A DNA stretch of 62,918 nucleotides from Planctomycetota bacterium. Lineage in GTDB: Bacteria > Planctomycetota > Phycisphaerae > Phycisphaerales > SM1A02. The position numbers and the translations under genes are program-made. Position 1 is the stretch's first letter. The number at the start of each line of letters is the position of its first letter. The DNA is taken from positions 1 through 62,918 of the forward strand of contig JADFFQ010000016.1 in NCBI GenBank assembly GCA_022568135.1, given 5' to 3'. The notes under the pieces are model-generated. The model saw only the letters and a list, made by a program, of their open reading frames with translations, had not been told where the DNA came from and made no database searches. Of the stretch, positions 1 through 8,771 are shown piece after piece.

Positions 1-1
1 G

Positions 2-316
2 TTCAAGTACGAGCTGACGTGTGCGGACGTCATCAGTCCCCAGGATTGGGTCGATCAGCCCGACCCGCTCTTCTACATCACCGCGCGGTATAACCGGGCC
101 ATGGAGCAGATGATCCGCAGCGCCCCGGACCAGTATCTCTGGGTGCACCGCCGCTGGAAGAGCCGCCCCCGGCACGAACGCCTCGGCCGGCCGGTGCCCA
201 GCCGATTGATCGCTAAGCTGCAATCGCTGCCCTGGTTGACCCAGACGGACATTGATTTGATTGTGCAGCGGTCAAACGAGGCCGCGCGGGAAAGGGATCT
301 CACGGCCCAACGTTGA
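2..316 (+). CDS. LpxL/HtrB-like lipid A acyltransferase, 3' end only
   Basis: This is the C-terminal end, about 104 residues, of a gene that begins before the window. The motif 'APDQYLWVHRRWKSRP' is the well-known C-terminal signature of LpxL/HtrB lysophospholipid acyltransferases, which add secondary acyl chains to Kdo2-lipid IVA at the inner membrane. The frame is open from the first bases, so the ATG at 101 is internal. The catalytic HX4D motif lies outside the window and cannot be checked. Other lipid A genes further along the window (lpxA, lpxC-fabZ, lpxD, an LpxI domain) fit this assignment. Substrate and acyl-chain choice cannot be read from this fragment. Confidence 0.82.
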   Translation, partial: FKYELTCADVISPQDWVDQPDPLFYITARYNRAMEQMIRSAPDQYLWVHRRWKSRPRHERLGRPVPSRLIAKLQSLPWLTQTDIDLIVQRSNEAARERDLTAQR

Positions 317-543
317 CCGGCGGGTCCTGGCGGGGATACTTAGACCAAAGAGAATGAACCACCCAGACCACTGAGACCACAGAGTGAAGCTTTACGAAGG
401 AAGCGAAGCGGATTGGACGGTCTGATCGCTGTGCATTGAAAAGTAGATACCCTGCTTTCTTTTGTCCGTGGCCTGCGTGTCCTGGGTCGTAAGTCCTTCC
501 TTTCAGCGCTCCTGCCAGTTGCCTTTACCGATCACGGCCCACG

Positions 544-969
544 ATGCCGACCGCACGACTTCAAGGCAAGAAGATCCTCATCGTCGACGATGACGAGGAC
601 ATCCTCAGCAGCATCGACCTGGCGATGCGGGCCGAGGGCGCGACGACCACGATGGTTGTCGATGGCAACACCGCTGTGAGCGCGTGTCGCAGCGGTGCCC
701 CCGACGCCATCGTGTTGGACATGATGCTTCCGAAGCGGTCCGGATTCCTGGTGCTGGAGAAGATCAAACAGGAACCCGACCCGCCGGTGATCGTGATGAT
801 CACCGCTAACCAGGGCAAGCGCCATATGGCCTACGCAGAGTCGATCGGCGTGGACGCGTATCTCGTCAAGCCGGTGCCGTTGCAGCGACTGGTGGAGACC
901 TTGGTCCGACTGCTTCAAGAGGCTGCAGACGAATGCCGTGAAGCAGACGACCCGGAAGCTCAACCTTGA
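544..969 (+). CDS. Single-domain response regulator (receiver only)
   Basis: A 141-residue stand-alone CheY-like receiver domain. The acidic pocket is Asp15-Asp16-Asp17, the likely phosphoacceptor is Asp59 (in 'IVLDMMLP'), the conserved Thr is Thr87 and the switch Lys is Lys109 (in 'LVKP'). A short Glu/Asp-rich tail follows, with no output domain. No histidine kinase lies nearby, so its partner and output are unknown. It is followed at once by a small conserved gene in another frame, and the two may be co-transcribed. Family assignment is secure; the biological role is not. Confidence 0.93.
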   Translation: MPTARLQGKKILIVDDDEDILSSIDLAMRAEGATTTMVVDGNTAVSACRSGAPDAIVLDMMLPKRSGFLVLEKIKQEPDPPVIVMITANQGKRHMAYAESIGVDAYLVKPVPLQRLVETLVRLLQEAADECREADDPEAQP

Positions 970-1000
970 CTGGGCCACCCCAGTCATGGAGGCGAGTACA

Positions 1001-1384
1001 GTGATGGCGGGAGCCGAATCCATCACCGACCAGACCGATGCCCCCCGGCAGTTCGTCATCCTCTCCCGCGAGGAGCCGGCCGGGGGGAGCGGGCTGGCGC
1101 CCATCGGCCCTCGCCGCGACATCCTGCGCAACCTGGCCGACTGCAACACCGGCCCGGAACGCAACGGCGCCGACGATGTGCTGCACGGGCCGGGCATTCA
1201 GATCGAGCTGACCCCCAACCAGAATCCCATCACCCAGATGCTGGTGACGGTCACGGAGGAGGAGATCGGCTGGTTAGTGCTGGCCAGGCTCATCAAGGCG
1301 TTTCACTGGAAGCTGCTTGACCCCAACACCGGGCGCGAGCTGAGCCCACAAGCCGATTCGGCACCCGCGCCCCCTAACCCCTGA
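1001..1384 (+). CDS. Conserved hypothetical protein, about 127 residues
   Basis: I do not recognise a family. The GTG at 1001 is preferred because a GGAGG lies 8 bases upstream. ATG codons at 938, 986 and 1004 are in the same frame, and the first would overlap the receiver gene by about 30 bases. The predicted protein is soluble and acidic, with an N-terminal disordered stretch and a more ordered part ('MLVTVTEEEIGWLVLARLIK'). The C-terminal tail is Pro/Ala-rich. Its position directly after the receiver gene suggests joint expression but gives no function. Confidence 0.6.
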   Translation: MMAGAESITDQTDAPRQFVILSREEPAGGSGLAPIGPRRDILRNLADCNTGPERNGADDVLHGPGIQIELTPNQNPITQMLVTVTEEEIGWLVLARLIKAFHWKLLDPNTGRELSPQADSAPAPPNP

Positions 1385-1405
1385 CCCCCTGACTCCTGAT
1401 CCCTG

Positions 1406-1870
1406 ATGCTCGAGAGGATCATCACCGGCGGACAGACCGGCGTCGATCGGGCGGCTCTGGACGTGGCGATCAAGCTCGACCTGCCCTGTGGCGGCTGGTG
1501 CCCCAAGGGTCGAGCCAGCGAGCAGGGGCCGATCGCAGACGTCTATCCTTTGACCGAAACGCCACTGGCCGATCCGGCCCAGCGCACCGAGTTCAACGTC
1601 CGCGACGCCGACGGTACCCTCATCATCGCTCACGGCGAGCTCACCGGCGGCACCGCCCTGACACGTGACTTCGCCGCCTCACTCGCCAAGCCATGCCTGG
1701 TCGTCGATCCCCACGATCCCTTGGCCGCGAAGACGATCGTGGCATGGCTGAGCGAACAGAACGTTCGAATCCTCAACGTGGCGGGACCGCGTGAAAGCCG
1801 GGATCCGGGGATCTACGAACGAGCGGGCAAGCTCCTTCACGTTGTTCTGGGCGGCAACGCACCATGCTGA
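1406..1870 (+). CDS. Putative molybdenum carrier / YpsA-like Rossmann protein
   Basis: A 154-residue protein starting 'MLERIITGGQTGVDRAALD'. This is the characteristic glycine-rich start of the MoCo-carrier-like family (SLOG/Rossmann superfamily). The segment 'GGWCPKGRASEQG' and the later 'IIAHGELTGGTALT' also match that family. Such proteins are thought to bind a nucleotide or cofactor; actual molybdenum cofactor binding is shown only for distant relatives. No molybdenum cofactor synthesis genes are visible nearby, so the ligand is open. Confidence 0.8.
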   Translation: MLERIITGGQTGVDRAALDVAIKLDLPCGGWCPKGRASEQGPIADVYPLTETPLADPAQRTEFNVRDADGTLIIAHGELTGGTALTRDFAASLAKPCLVVDPHDPLAAKTIVAWLSEQNVRILNVAGPRESRDPGIYERAGKLLHVVLGGNAPC

Positions 1871-1950
1871 TAGCATGGTCCCATACGCGTAGGGTGCGCT
1901 GTGCGCACCGCCCCCATTGGTCCGCACAGCGGGCCCTACTTGGCTGATAC

Positions 1951-2340
1951 ATGTCCGACAAATCAACCGACAATCGAGTCACGCTGCAGGGACTGGCCTG
2001 CGATGCCTCCAATCCCCACCAGCTGCGCCGCGCCCTCGATGAGGCGCTCGATTATCGCGGAGATATCACCATCACGCGAAAGTCCAGCGGCGAATCGATC
2101 CAAGGCTACGTCTTCGATCGCACATCCGCAGCCACGCTCAGCGACTCGAAGATACGCATCATTCCCACCAACGGCGGGCAGCGCATCACCATCCCCTACG
2201 ACGACATCGCTCAGGTCCGATTCACCGGCAAGGACACCGCCGCCGGCAGGTCCTTCGATACCTGGATGAAAAAATACGTCCGGAACAAGCTGGCCGGCGA
2301 AGCTGCGAACATTGAGCCCGAGTCGCTCGATGACGCGTGA
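1951..2340 (+). CDS. Conserved hypothetical protein, 129 residues
   Basis: No recognised family. The sequence is soluble, starts at an ATG, and has a central beta-rich part ('GDITITRKSSGESIQGYVFD', then 'IRIIPTNGGQRITIPYDDI') that looks like a small barrel, as in RNA-binding or PilZ-like folds. That resemblance is inference only. A hairpin follows the stop codon. The codon use looks like that of its neighbours and the frame is intact. It sits between the MoCo-carrier-like gene and the phosphate transporter on the same strand. Confidence 0.65.
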   Translation: MSDKSTDNRVTLQGLACDASNPHQLRRALDEALDYRGDITITRKSSGESIQGYVFDRTSAATLSDSKIRIIPTNGGQRITIPYDDIAQVRFTGKDTAAGRSFDTWMKKYVRNKLAGEAANIEPESLDDA

Positions 2341-2363
2341 GGTGGGCGTTTGTGGCGGCAATC

Positions 2364-2391
2364 GCCACGGACGGGGCCTCAAGGCCGTGGC
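2364..2391. terminator. Hairpin between small gene and Na/Pi transporter
   Basis: GCCACGG at 2364-2370 pairs perfectly with CCGTGGC at 2385-2391, with a further GGCC/GGCC pairing inside. It lies 23 bases after the stop of the upstream gene. There is no T-run, so it may be a terminator or a REP-like element rather than a classical intrinsic terminator. Confidence 0.4.
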
Positions 2392-2473
2392 GGGGGCAAT
2401 GGTCATTTACCCGCACCACGTTTGAAAATAGACAAATAAACCCCAGCGACCCTGTCCTGCCGCCGAAGTAGGT

Positions 2474-4144
2474 GTGGGGCATGGCGACTTGATAAACCTT
2501 CTGACGATCATCGGCGGCGTGGCTCTGCTGGTCTTCGGCGTGCGCTACCTGCGCAAGGGTCTGGACCGGCTGTTCGGCCGGCGACTGGGCACCTGGATGC
2601 AGCGGCTGGCGTCGCGGCGCGGCTTCTCCTTCCTGGCCGGCATCGGGGTCTCCATCGTCGCGCCTTCCAGCACCACCATGTCGCTGCTGGCGGTGCACAC
2701 CGTCCAGGCCGGCCACCTCACTGCCCGCCAGATGCTCACCATTGTGTTGGGAGCCAACATCGGCCTGACCGTCATGGTGCTGCTCATTGCGCTTCGGCTG
2801 GAGCAGTACGCACCCATTGTGGTGCTGGGGGGCGTGGCGCTGTTTCAGTTCACCAAGAGTCCGCGCAGTCGTGGAATCGGCCAGGTCCTGCTCGGCCTCG
2901 GATTCATCCTCTTGGCCATCGACATCATGAAGCGCGCCGCGGAAACCGTGGACATGCAAAGCGGCCTGTGGGAGGTCATCAACTTCGAGAACCTCACCGA
3001 GCACGCGCTGCTGCTGGCGATCTTCGCGGCGATGTTGGCGATGGCCCTTCAGTCGAGCACGGCCACCATCGGCCTGGTCATCGGCCTGGGGGTATCCGAA
3101 GCGGTCAGCTTCAAACTCGCCGTCCCCGTCGTGCTGGGCGCCAACGTGGGGCTCGCGGTGACCACGCTCATCGTCGGCTGGCGGGTGATCGAGCCCCGGC
3201 GATTGGCGCTGGGCAATCTGCTGCTGAAACTGGCTTTGGCCGGGCTGGCGCTGGCGGCTTTGAATCTGTTGGGCGACCGTCTGCCCAACCCCGGGCCCGA
3301 GTCGTTTGGCTTGGCGATCGCCGGCGTGCATAGTGGCTTCAACATCGTCCTGGCCGCGGTCGGACTGCCTCTGGTCGGCGTGGTGAGCTCACTTCTGGAG
3401 CGCCTGGTTCCCACACCGCCCCCCGAGAGGCGCAAGGCCTTCGGCCCCAAGTACATCAGTAACGGGCCCATCGGCGGCGTGGCCCTGGCTATGGGCCAGG
3501 CGTTGCGCGAGATCACCCACATGTCCGAGATCATCCGTGCCATGCTCCGCGACGTCTGGGCGGCGCTGGAGACCGGCAACGAGAAGCTTGCTCGCGACGT
3601 AGCCGTGCGAGACGATCACGTCGATCTGCTGGACACCGAGATCAAGCGCTTCCTGACCCGGATGGCTCGAGAAGAGGCCGGCGAGTACGACTCCGACGAA
3701 CAGATGCGCCTGCTTCGGTATCTGGCCGAGGTGGAGACGATCGGCGACATCATCGACAAGAACATCAGCGAGCTGGTGCTGAAAAAAATCCGCCTCGGCG
3801 CCGAGTTCTCCAAAGAGGGGGCCGAGGAGCTCAAGGACTTCTACCGCAAGGTCTCCGAGAACGTGGTCATCGCCGAGACCGCCTTCACCACCCGTGATCG
3901 GACCCTGGCCCAGCAACTGCTCCGCCACAAGCAGCGGATCGATCAATGCGAGCGGGAACTGCGGGACCGGCATTTTGCCCGGCTCAACGCCGGCTTGGTC
4001 GAATCGCACGAGACCAGCGCGATCCATCTCGATCTGCTCACGCACCTGAAGCGCATCAACAGTTGCGTCACCCACGTGGCCTACGCGATTCTTCAGGACA
4101 CCCAGCCCAAGCACACAAGTGCCCCCACTGGCGCCGGCGAGTGA
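2474..4144 (+). CDS. Na+/Pi cotransporter with C-terminal PhoU-like domain
   Basis: A 556-residue inner-membrane protein of the Na_Pi_cotrans family (NptA/PNaS). It has two repeated membrane halves carrying the typical Ser-rich signatures: 'APSSTTMSLLAVHTVQAG' near residue 60 and 'LQSSTATIGLVIGLG' near residue 190. A PhoU-like helical domain (about residues 330-540) follows, with motifs such as 'RYLAEVETIGDIIDKNI'. The start is a GTG at 2474. Transport of phosphate coupled to sodium is the family role. The window also carries a separate phoU gene at 37449-38129, so PhoU-type control may be split between two proteins. Confidence 0.92.
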   Translation: MGHGDLINLLTIIGGVALLVFGVRYLRKGLDRLFGRRLGTWMQRLASRRGFSFLAGIGVSIVAPSSTTMSLLAVHTVQAGHLTARQMLTIVLGANIGLTVMVLLIALRLEQYAPIVVLGGVALFQFTKSPRSRGIGQVLLGLGFILLAIDIMKRAAETVDMQSGLWEVINFENLTEHALLLAIFAAMLAMALQSSTATIGLVIGLGVSEAVSFKLAVPVVLGANVGLAVTTLIVGWRVIEPRRLALGNLLLKLALAGLALAALNLLGDRLPNPGPESFGLAIAGVHSGFNIVLAAVGLPLVGVVSSLLERLVPTPPPERRKAFGPKYISNGPIGGVALAMGQALREITHMSEIIRAMLRDVWAALETGNEKLARDVAVRDDHVDLLDTEIKRFLTRMAREEAGEYDSDEQMRLLRYLAEVETIGDIIDKNISELVLKKIRLGAEFSKEGAEELKDFYRKVSENVVIAETAFTTRDRTLAQQLLRHKQRIDQCERELRDRHFARLNAGLVESHETSAIHLDLLTHLKRINSCVTHVAYAILQDTQPKHTSAPTGAGE

Positions 4145-4177
4145 GGCAAACGACGTGTCGCGCCCCGGCACACATAC

Positions 4178-4241
4178 CCCCGGGCTTGCCCGGGGTCGAT
4201 ACTCAAATCATCATGAACCACCACCCGCCACAAGTGGCGGG
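4178..4241. terminator. Two adjacent hairpins between convergent genes
   Basis: CCCCGGGC at 4178-4185 pairs with GCCCGGGG at 4188-4195. CCCGCCAC at 4224-4231 pairs with GTGGCGGG at 4234-4241. Both stems are perfect 8-mers with 2-base loops and lie between the convergent Na/Pi transporter and oppD genes, so they may end transcription from both sides. The first belongs to a hairpin family seen again near 29366 and 35928. Confidence 0.5.
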
Positions 4242-4264
4242 CTATGTGAAACCCAACGGTCGCT

Positions 4265-5365
4265 CTATGCGAGATCATCGCGTCGGAACGCGATGTCGGG
4301 GCGGCGAGAAGGGTGGTGTTCGAGGTATTCGGTTCGCCAGCAGCCGACCCAGTGGTCCGGTTCGATCTCATAGAGCACGGAATCCGCCCTGCCGGGCGAT
4401 TTGGCCAAGTCATCCGGCGGAACCATCGCCGGCCACCAGGGCACGATTCCTTTCTCATAGCCGGGCAGCTTCTTGAACTGGTCGGGATCGTTGGTCACCT
4501 CATCGATGGTCGTGAGCCGGTGCTTGATCTCCCCGAGCTTGGGCATCGACTTGAACAGGCCGCGGGTGTATGGGTGGTGCGATTTTTCGAACAGGTCGTA
4601 GACCGTGGCATACTCGACGACCCGGCCGGCGTACATCATGCAAACCACGTCTGCATTCTCCGCGACCACGCCCAGATCATGGGTGATCAGCATCATGGCC
4701 ATGTCACGGTCGCGCTGAAGATCAGCAAGCAATTCGAGAATCTGGGCCTGAATCGTCACGTCAAGCGCGGTGGTGGGCTCATCGGCCAGCAGCAGTTTGG
4801 GCTGACAGGCCAGGGCCATGGCGATCATCACTCGCTGCCGCATCCCGCCGGAGAACTGGTGTGGATAAGCGCGAAGCCGCTGGGCGGGCTTGGAGATGCC
4901 TACATCGTCCATCGCCGCGACGGCGATCTCGACCGCTTCTTTCTGGCTGACCTTCTGGTGTAGTAGCACGGCCTCGATGATCTGATCGCCGATGGTGTAG
5001 ACGGGGTTGAGGCTGGTCATCGGCTCCTGGAAGATCATGGCGATCTCGCCGCCACGCACCTTGAGCATTTGTTTTTCCGTCAGCGAAAGCAGATCGCGTC
5101 CTTCAAAGAGGATCGAACCGCGATCGAAGCGCCCCGGCGGGCGGGGGATCAGTTGCAACACGGTCATGGCGGTGACTGATTTGCCGCAGCCGGACTCACC
5201 CACCAGGGCCACGGTCTGTCGCGGATGTATCGCGAGGCTCAGGCCGTCCACCGCCCCGATGCGCCCGCCGGCGGAGTCAAATGACACCGCCAGGTCGGCG
5301 ATCTCGAACATCGGCCGCGGTCGGGCGGTGGAATCAATGATTGTTTGTGTTTGCGTCGTGGTCAT
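4265..5365 (-). CDS. Peptide/nickel-type ABC transporter ATPase (OppD/DppD-like)
   Basis: A 366-residue ATPase with Walker A 'GESGCGKS' (about residues 56-63), the ABC signature 'FSGGMRQR' and Walker B 'LLLADEPT'. It would energise import of oligopeptides or similar solutes through the two permeases encoded just upstream. The C-terminal oligopeptide-transporter extension is present but lacks the usual paired Cys motif. Only one ATPase is seen here, with no oppF or substrate-binding oppA next to it, so those must lie elsewhere or be absent. An alternative start is Met19 ('MFEIADLAV'). Confidence 0.9.
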   Translation of the reverse strand: MTTTQTQTIIDSTARPRPMFEIADLAVSFDSAGGRIGAVDGLSLAIHPRQTVALVGESGCGKSVTAMTVLQLIPRPPGRFDRGSILFEGRDLLSLTEKQMLKVRGGEIAMIFQEPMTSLNPVYTIGDQIIEAVLLHQKVSQKEAVEIAVAAMDDVGISKPAQRLRAYPHQFSGGMRQRVMIAMALACQPKLLLADEPTTALDVTIQAQILELLADLQRDRDMAMMLITHDLGVVAENADVVCMMYAGRVVEYATVYDLFEKSHHPYTRGLFKSMPKLGEIKHRLTTIDEVTNDPDQFKKLPGYEKGIVPWWPAMVPPDDLAKSPGRADSVLYEIEPDHWVGCWRTEYLEHHPSRRPDIAFRRDDLA

Positions 5366-5377
5366 CCGTGCTCTTGT

Positions 5378-7284
5378 TTAGCTGCGGCCGCCAGGCCGCG
5401 CGTGGCGACGTTCGACCCGGACCTTCCTCGTCCGCCGCGGCGGACTCGTCAGGTCCGGCTTCAACTTCGGGTCGATCGAATCGCGAAGCGCGTCGCCGAT
5501 GAGGTTCAATGCAAACACCGTGAGGAAGATCATGACGCCTGGAAGAATGGCCAGCCACCAGTGGAACACGCCGCTGGCCGGATCGACGGCTCCGGAGAGC
5601 ATCTGGCCCCAGCTCGAGCCGGGCGGCTTGATGCCCAAGCCGAGAAAGCTCAAGCCGGTCTCGATGAAGATCGCCGCCGCCACGGTGAAGCTCGCATCGA
5701 CCAGCACCGGCGTGACCCCGTTTGGCAGCATGTGTTTGAATAGAATCGACCGCACCGGCAACCCGCACGCCCGGGCAGATTGCACGAACTCCTGATCCCG
5801 CAGACGCATGAACTCGGCTCGAATGAACCGGGCTGGGTTCATCCACGAAAGGGCTCCGATCACTGCCATCATCGCATAGAGCATGTATTGATTCCACTGC
5901 GGCCCAATGAAGGCGATGACCGTCAGCAGGAGGAACAAGCGGGGGATGGCCATGAATATCTCGATGATCCGCATACCGAGGATGTCCACCCATCCGCCGA
6001 AGTAGCCCATCGCCGCCCCGAAGGTGATGCCGATGAGCACGGCAATCCCGGTAGAGACAAAGCCGATGGACAGGGCCACGCGGGTGGCATGGATGAGCCG
6101 GGCCGCGACATCCGAGCCAACATCGTCTGTGCCCAGCAGATGGATCGACCGTTTGGCGGTCAGGTCCAAGAGTTCGACTCGCCGGCCGTCGTGGCTGATC
6201 CCGGCCTGGATCGCGCCTCCACTGGTCCGCTCGATCGTTTCCAGCACATCGCCGATCGTCGCGGCGCCATACAACGACACGGAAAACCGTTGCACGCTGC
6301 GCGTCACGATGGTGAAGTCCGCCATAGGTTGGTCGCGATTGCGTACGCCTTGACCATGACGAAGAGCCCGCAGCGGTGTGTCCAGGGTCAGCGAGCCGCC
6401 CGCCTCCACGGCAAGATCACCATCTCGCCGCGAATCGGTGAGCCCCAAGTCCTGCGCCGCACTCGAGCCGCCCCAAGGCACAACACGCAGGTACGGGCCG
6501 CCTGGACGCTGGTTACGCAAGTAAACCTGCGGCTTTGTGTGGTCGTGCGGGACCGGAGCAAACAGCGCGAACACCCCGTGGTCTTGCGCCCCGATGGAGT
6601 AGTCGGTCGTGTCAAGCTGCGGCTTGCCCAGTGTCCCGACGAGACCCGAGGCGGTGAGCAACAACATCGCCCCAACGAACAAGCGCGCGGTCGCGCCGCC
6701 GGCGCTGGGCTTGCCCGACTCGTCATTGCGGTCGGTGTTCAGGGCCGCAAGGGCGTGAGCGATGATCAGGAGCCCCGCCGAGCTGGTCATGACCACTGCG
6801 GTCCACCACATGGCGCCTTGACTCGCTGCACGGCCGAGCTCCCCGACAATCGCCGCGAGCACGGCGCCAGCGCCAGCACAATGGTGATGCCGATCAGCCG
6901 AGCAACAGAACCTCGACGCGCCGCCAAGCGACCCAGCACGATCGCCCCGATCAAATGCACCGGACCGATGAGAAGTATCCAGTCCCAGACACCCAGGAAG
7001 CGGAACAGGGGGAAGCGGATTCCCTGCTCGTCGATCAAGATGTACGGGCGGTGGTTTGCAAGCAACGGGGCGAAGACGGCCAGGAAGGCCATGAACCCCA
7101 GCACCCACAGGGCCGCAAAGGCGGGACGGTTCTTCTTGAAATCGTCCCAGACGATCCGCCAATACAATCGCGAATCGCCGTCAAACCGCTGCACCGGCAG
7201 ATCGGGGATGAGCTGCTGGCGCTCCTGGGCGGTGATGCCTTGCGTTTCCATGGCAGATGACCTGGCGGAGAACTTCGACATCAA
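5378..7284 (-). CDS. OppC-like ABC permease, apparent single-base frameshift
   Basis: The gene is split across two frames. The N-terminus ('RLYWRIVWDDFKKNRPAF', first membrane helix) is read from 7284 or 7251. The rest, including the classic permease core and the EAA-type loop ('FVQSARACGLPVRSILFKHM'), is read in another frame down to 5378. The frames meet near 6863-6870 in a GGCGCTGGCGC tract where one base appears to be missing. A large insert of roughly 250 residues separates the first helix from the core, much longer than in ordinary OppC. The last ~20 residues are encoded by a dispersed repeat. It may be a sequencing error, or a true lesion that inactivates the transporter. Confidence 0.8.
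5414..5461 (-). repeat. Bulged-hairpin repeat, copy 1 (inside oppC 3' end)
   Basis: A 48-bp copy of the dispersed element. Read on the minus strand, its outer stem is CCGGACC/GGTCCGG, its loop boxes are TGACGAG and CGAGGAA, and its inner stem TCCGCC/GGCGGA is perfect. It lies within the oppC reading frame and encodes the tail 'KPDLTSPPRRTRKVRV'. Compare the copies at 10011-10058, 10066-10114 and 23123-23171. Confidence 0.85.
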
Positions 7285-7298
7285 CGAACCGGCAAGCG

Positions 7299-8678
7299 TT
7301 ACTTGTGAGTGATCCGCGGATCGGCGATGGCGTAGGCGATGTCGGCCAGCAGCAGACCTGTGAGGTTGAGGATGCCCGCGACCAGGGCCAGAGCCTGCAC
7401 CACGTCGTAGTCACGGTTCTGCACGGCCCGGAAGAAGAACAGCCCCATCCCCTCGATGTTGAAGATCACCTCAATGATGACCGAGCCGGCGATGAGGAAC
7501 GGCCCGATGGTGGCCAAGATCGTGATCAGCGGCAGCAGGCTGTTGCGAAAGACGTGATGAAGCATGACGTCGGTGGAACGCACACCCTTCGCCTTGGCGG
7601 TGCGGACATAGTCCATGGTGATGTTGTCGAGCATGGCCGCCCGCATTTGCTTGGCGAGATACGCAATCCCGCTGTACACAATGCACCCCACCGGCAAGAC
7701 CAGGTGCCACAGCCGATCAGTCAACCAGCGGAAGAAAGGCCAGGCCTCCGAATCCACGCTTGACAGCCCGTTGTTTGGGAACCACTCGACGCCCTGTCCC
7801 CCGGCGGCCGTGTAGCCGATGAGCAACGTGGCCGACAACACAATGGGGATCGACCAGAGCCCCAGCAGCAACAGGTTGGCGCCCATATCGAATCCCCGGC
7901 CGCGCCTGCTCGCCATCACCATTCCGCAGGGGATCCCGATCGCAAACGCCAGGGGGAACGCGATGAAGCTGATCATCAGGGTGATGGGTAGGCGGCGCTT
8001 GAGTTCGGCCATCACCGTCGTGTGGCTGGTCTGCGATTCGCCGAGCGTCAGCTCGAATAACTCAATGTCATGTCGGTAGCGTCGGACCGCCCGCTGGGAG
8101 ATCTCCTGATCCACGGGAACAAGTTGGCCGGATAACAACGCGTGCCGTAGCTCACGCCCATCCTGATCTTCTTCCACAGAAACCCCCCCGGCGTGATCGT
8201 CCAGCCGCCTGGACAACTGCTCATCGGACTGTTTGAGGATGCGAACCTTGGGCGATGCGGTTGGGCTGGGTTGGACCAGCCGCAGCCAGCGGTTGTCCTT
8301 GCCTCGCACCAGCAGCACTGGCAACCGCTCAGTAGGCGGGGAGTTCGATATGCCCTGGGGGTAATGCGGTGCGCTTCGACGCAACGTGTACACCGGGCGC
8401 GGCGCCGGCTCATCGGTCCAGGCGGCGGCCTGTGCATCAACAAGAATCATCCCACGCCACCATCGCAGGTATTGCCTCCACAACGGCAGATCGAGCCCGT
8501 AGCGCTTCTCGTACCACTCGCGGATCGCCGTCTGCGCCTCCGCGCTCATCTGGGTGGCTTCGTGTTGGGTGACGCCCGGTCGCCCCGGCGCCAGACGCGC
8601 GATCAGGAACACCATCACCGTCATCCCCAACAGCGTGGGGATCATCAGCACAAGGCGCCGGATGATGTAGGCGGTCAT
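7299..8678 (-). CDS. OppB/DppB-like ABC transporter permease
   Basis: A roughly 459-residue permease starting 'MTAYIIRRLVLMIPTLLGMT', the standard first helix of OppB/DppB proteins. The core with the EAA loop ('DYVRTAKAKGVRSTDVMLHH') is near the C-terminus. Between helix 1 and the core there is an insert of about 150 residues ('YEKRYGLDLPLWRQYLRWW' and beyond), making it longer than the usual 310-340 residues. It ends 14 bases before oppC, so the two are very likely co-transcribed with oppD. The start at 8678 was chosen over 8696 because it begins at the conserved helix. Confidence 0.9.
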   Translation of the reverse strand: MTAYIIRRLVLMIPTLLGMTVMVFLIARLAPGRPGVTQHEATQMSAEAQTAIREWYEKRYGLDLPLWRQYLRWWRGMILVDAQAAAWTDEPAPRPVYTLRRSAPHYPQGISNSPPTERLPVLLVRGKDNRWLRLVQPSPTASPKVRILKQSDEQLSRRLDDHAGGVSVEEDQDGRELRHALLSGQLVPVDQEISQRAVRRYRHDIELFELTLGESQTSHTTVMAELKRRLPITLMISFIAFPLAFAIGIPCGMVMASRRGRGFDMGANLLLLGLWSIPIVLSATLLIGYTAAGGQGVEWFPNNGLSSVDSEAWPFFRWLTDRLWHLVLPVGCIVYSGIAYLAKQMRAAMLDNITMDYVRTAKAKGVRSTDVMLHHVFRNSLLPLITILATIGPFLIAGSVIIEVIFNIEGMGLFFFRAVQNRDYDVVQALALVAGILNLTGLLLADIAYAIADPRITHK

Positions 8679-8771
8679 CGCGAGGTCTGCACGCAAGCCC
8701 AGCTCATGCCCTATGGAGACACTGAGAACGCCAAGAGGTTACAAAGAGACCAGTCTTGAAGGCGGATGCCC

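Noticed and set aside
340..390. Imperfect 'accac..gaga' repetition in the gap before the receiver gene
   Set aside because: Too short and irregular to support a repeat call; no gene or structure is seen in this 227-base gap.
2222..3331. A 369-residue minus-strand frame opposite the Na/Pi transporter
   Set aside because: Gln/His-rich antisense shadow; the plus strand holds a clear transporter.
5780..7312. A 510-residue plus-strand open frame opposite oppC
   Set aside because: His/Arg-rich antisense shadow without recognisable motifs; the minus strand encodes the permease.
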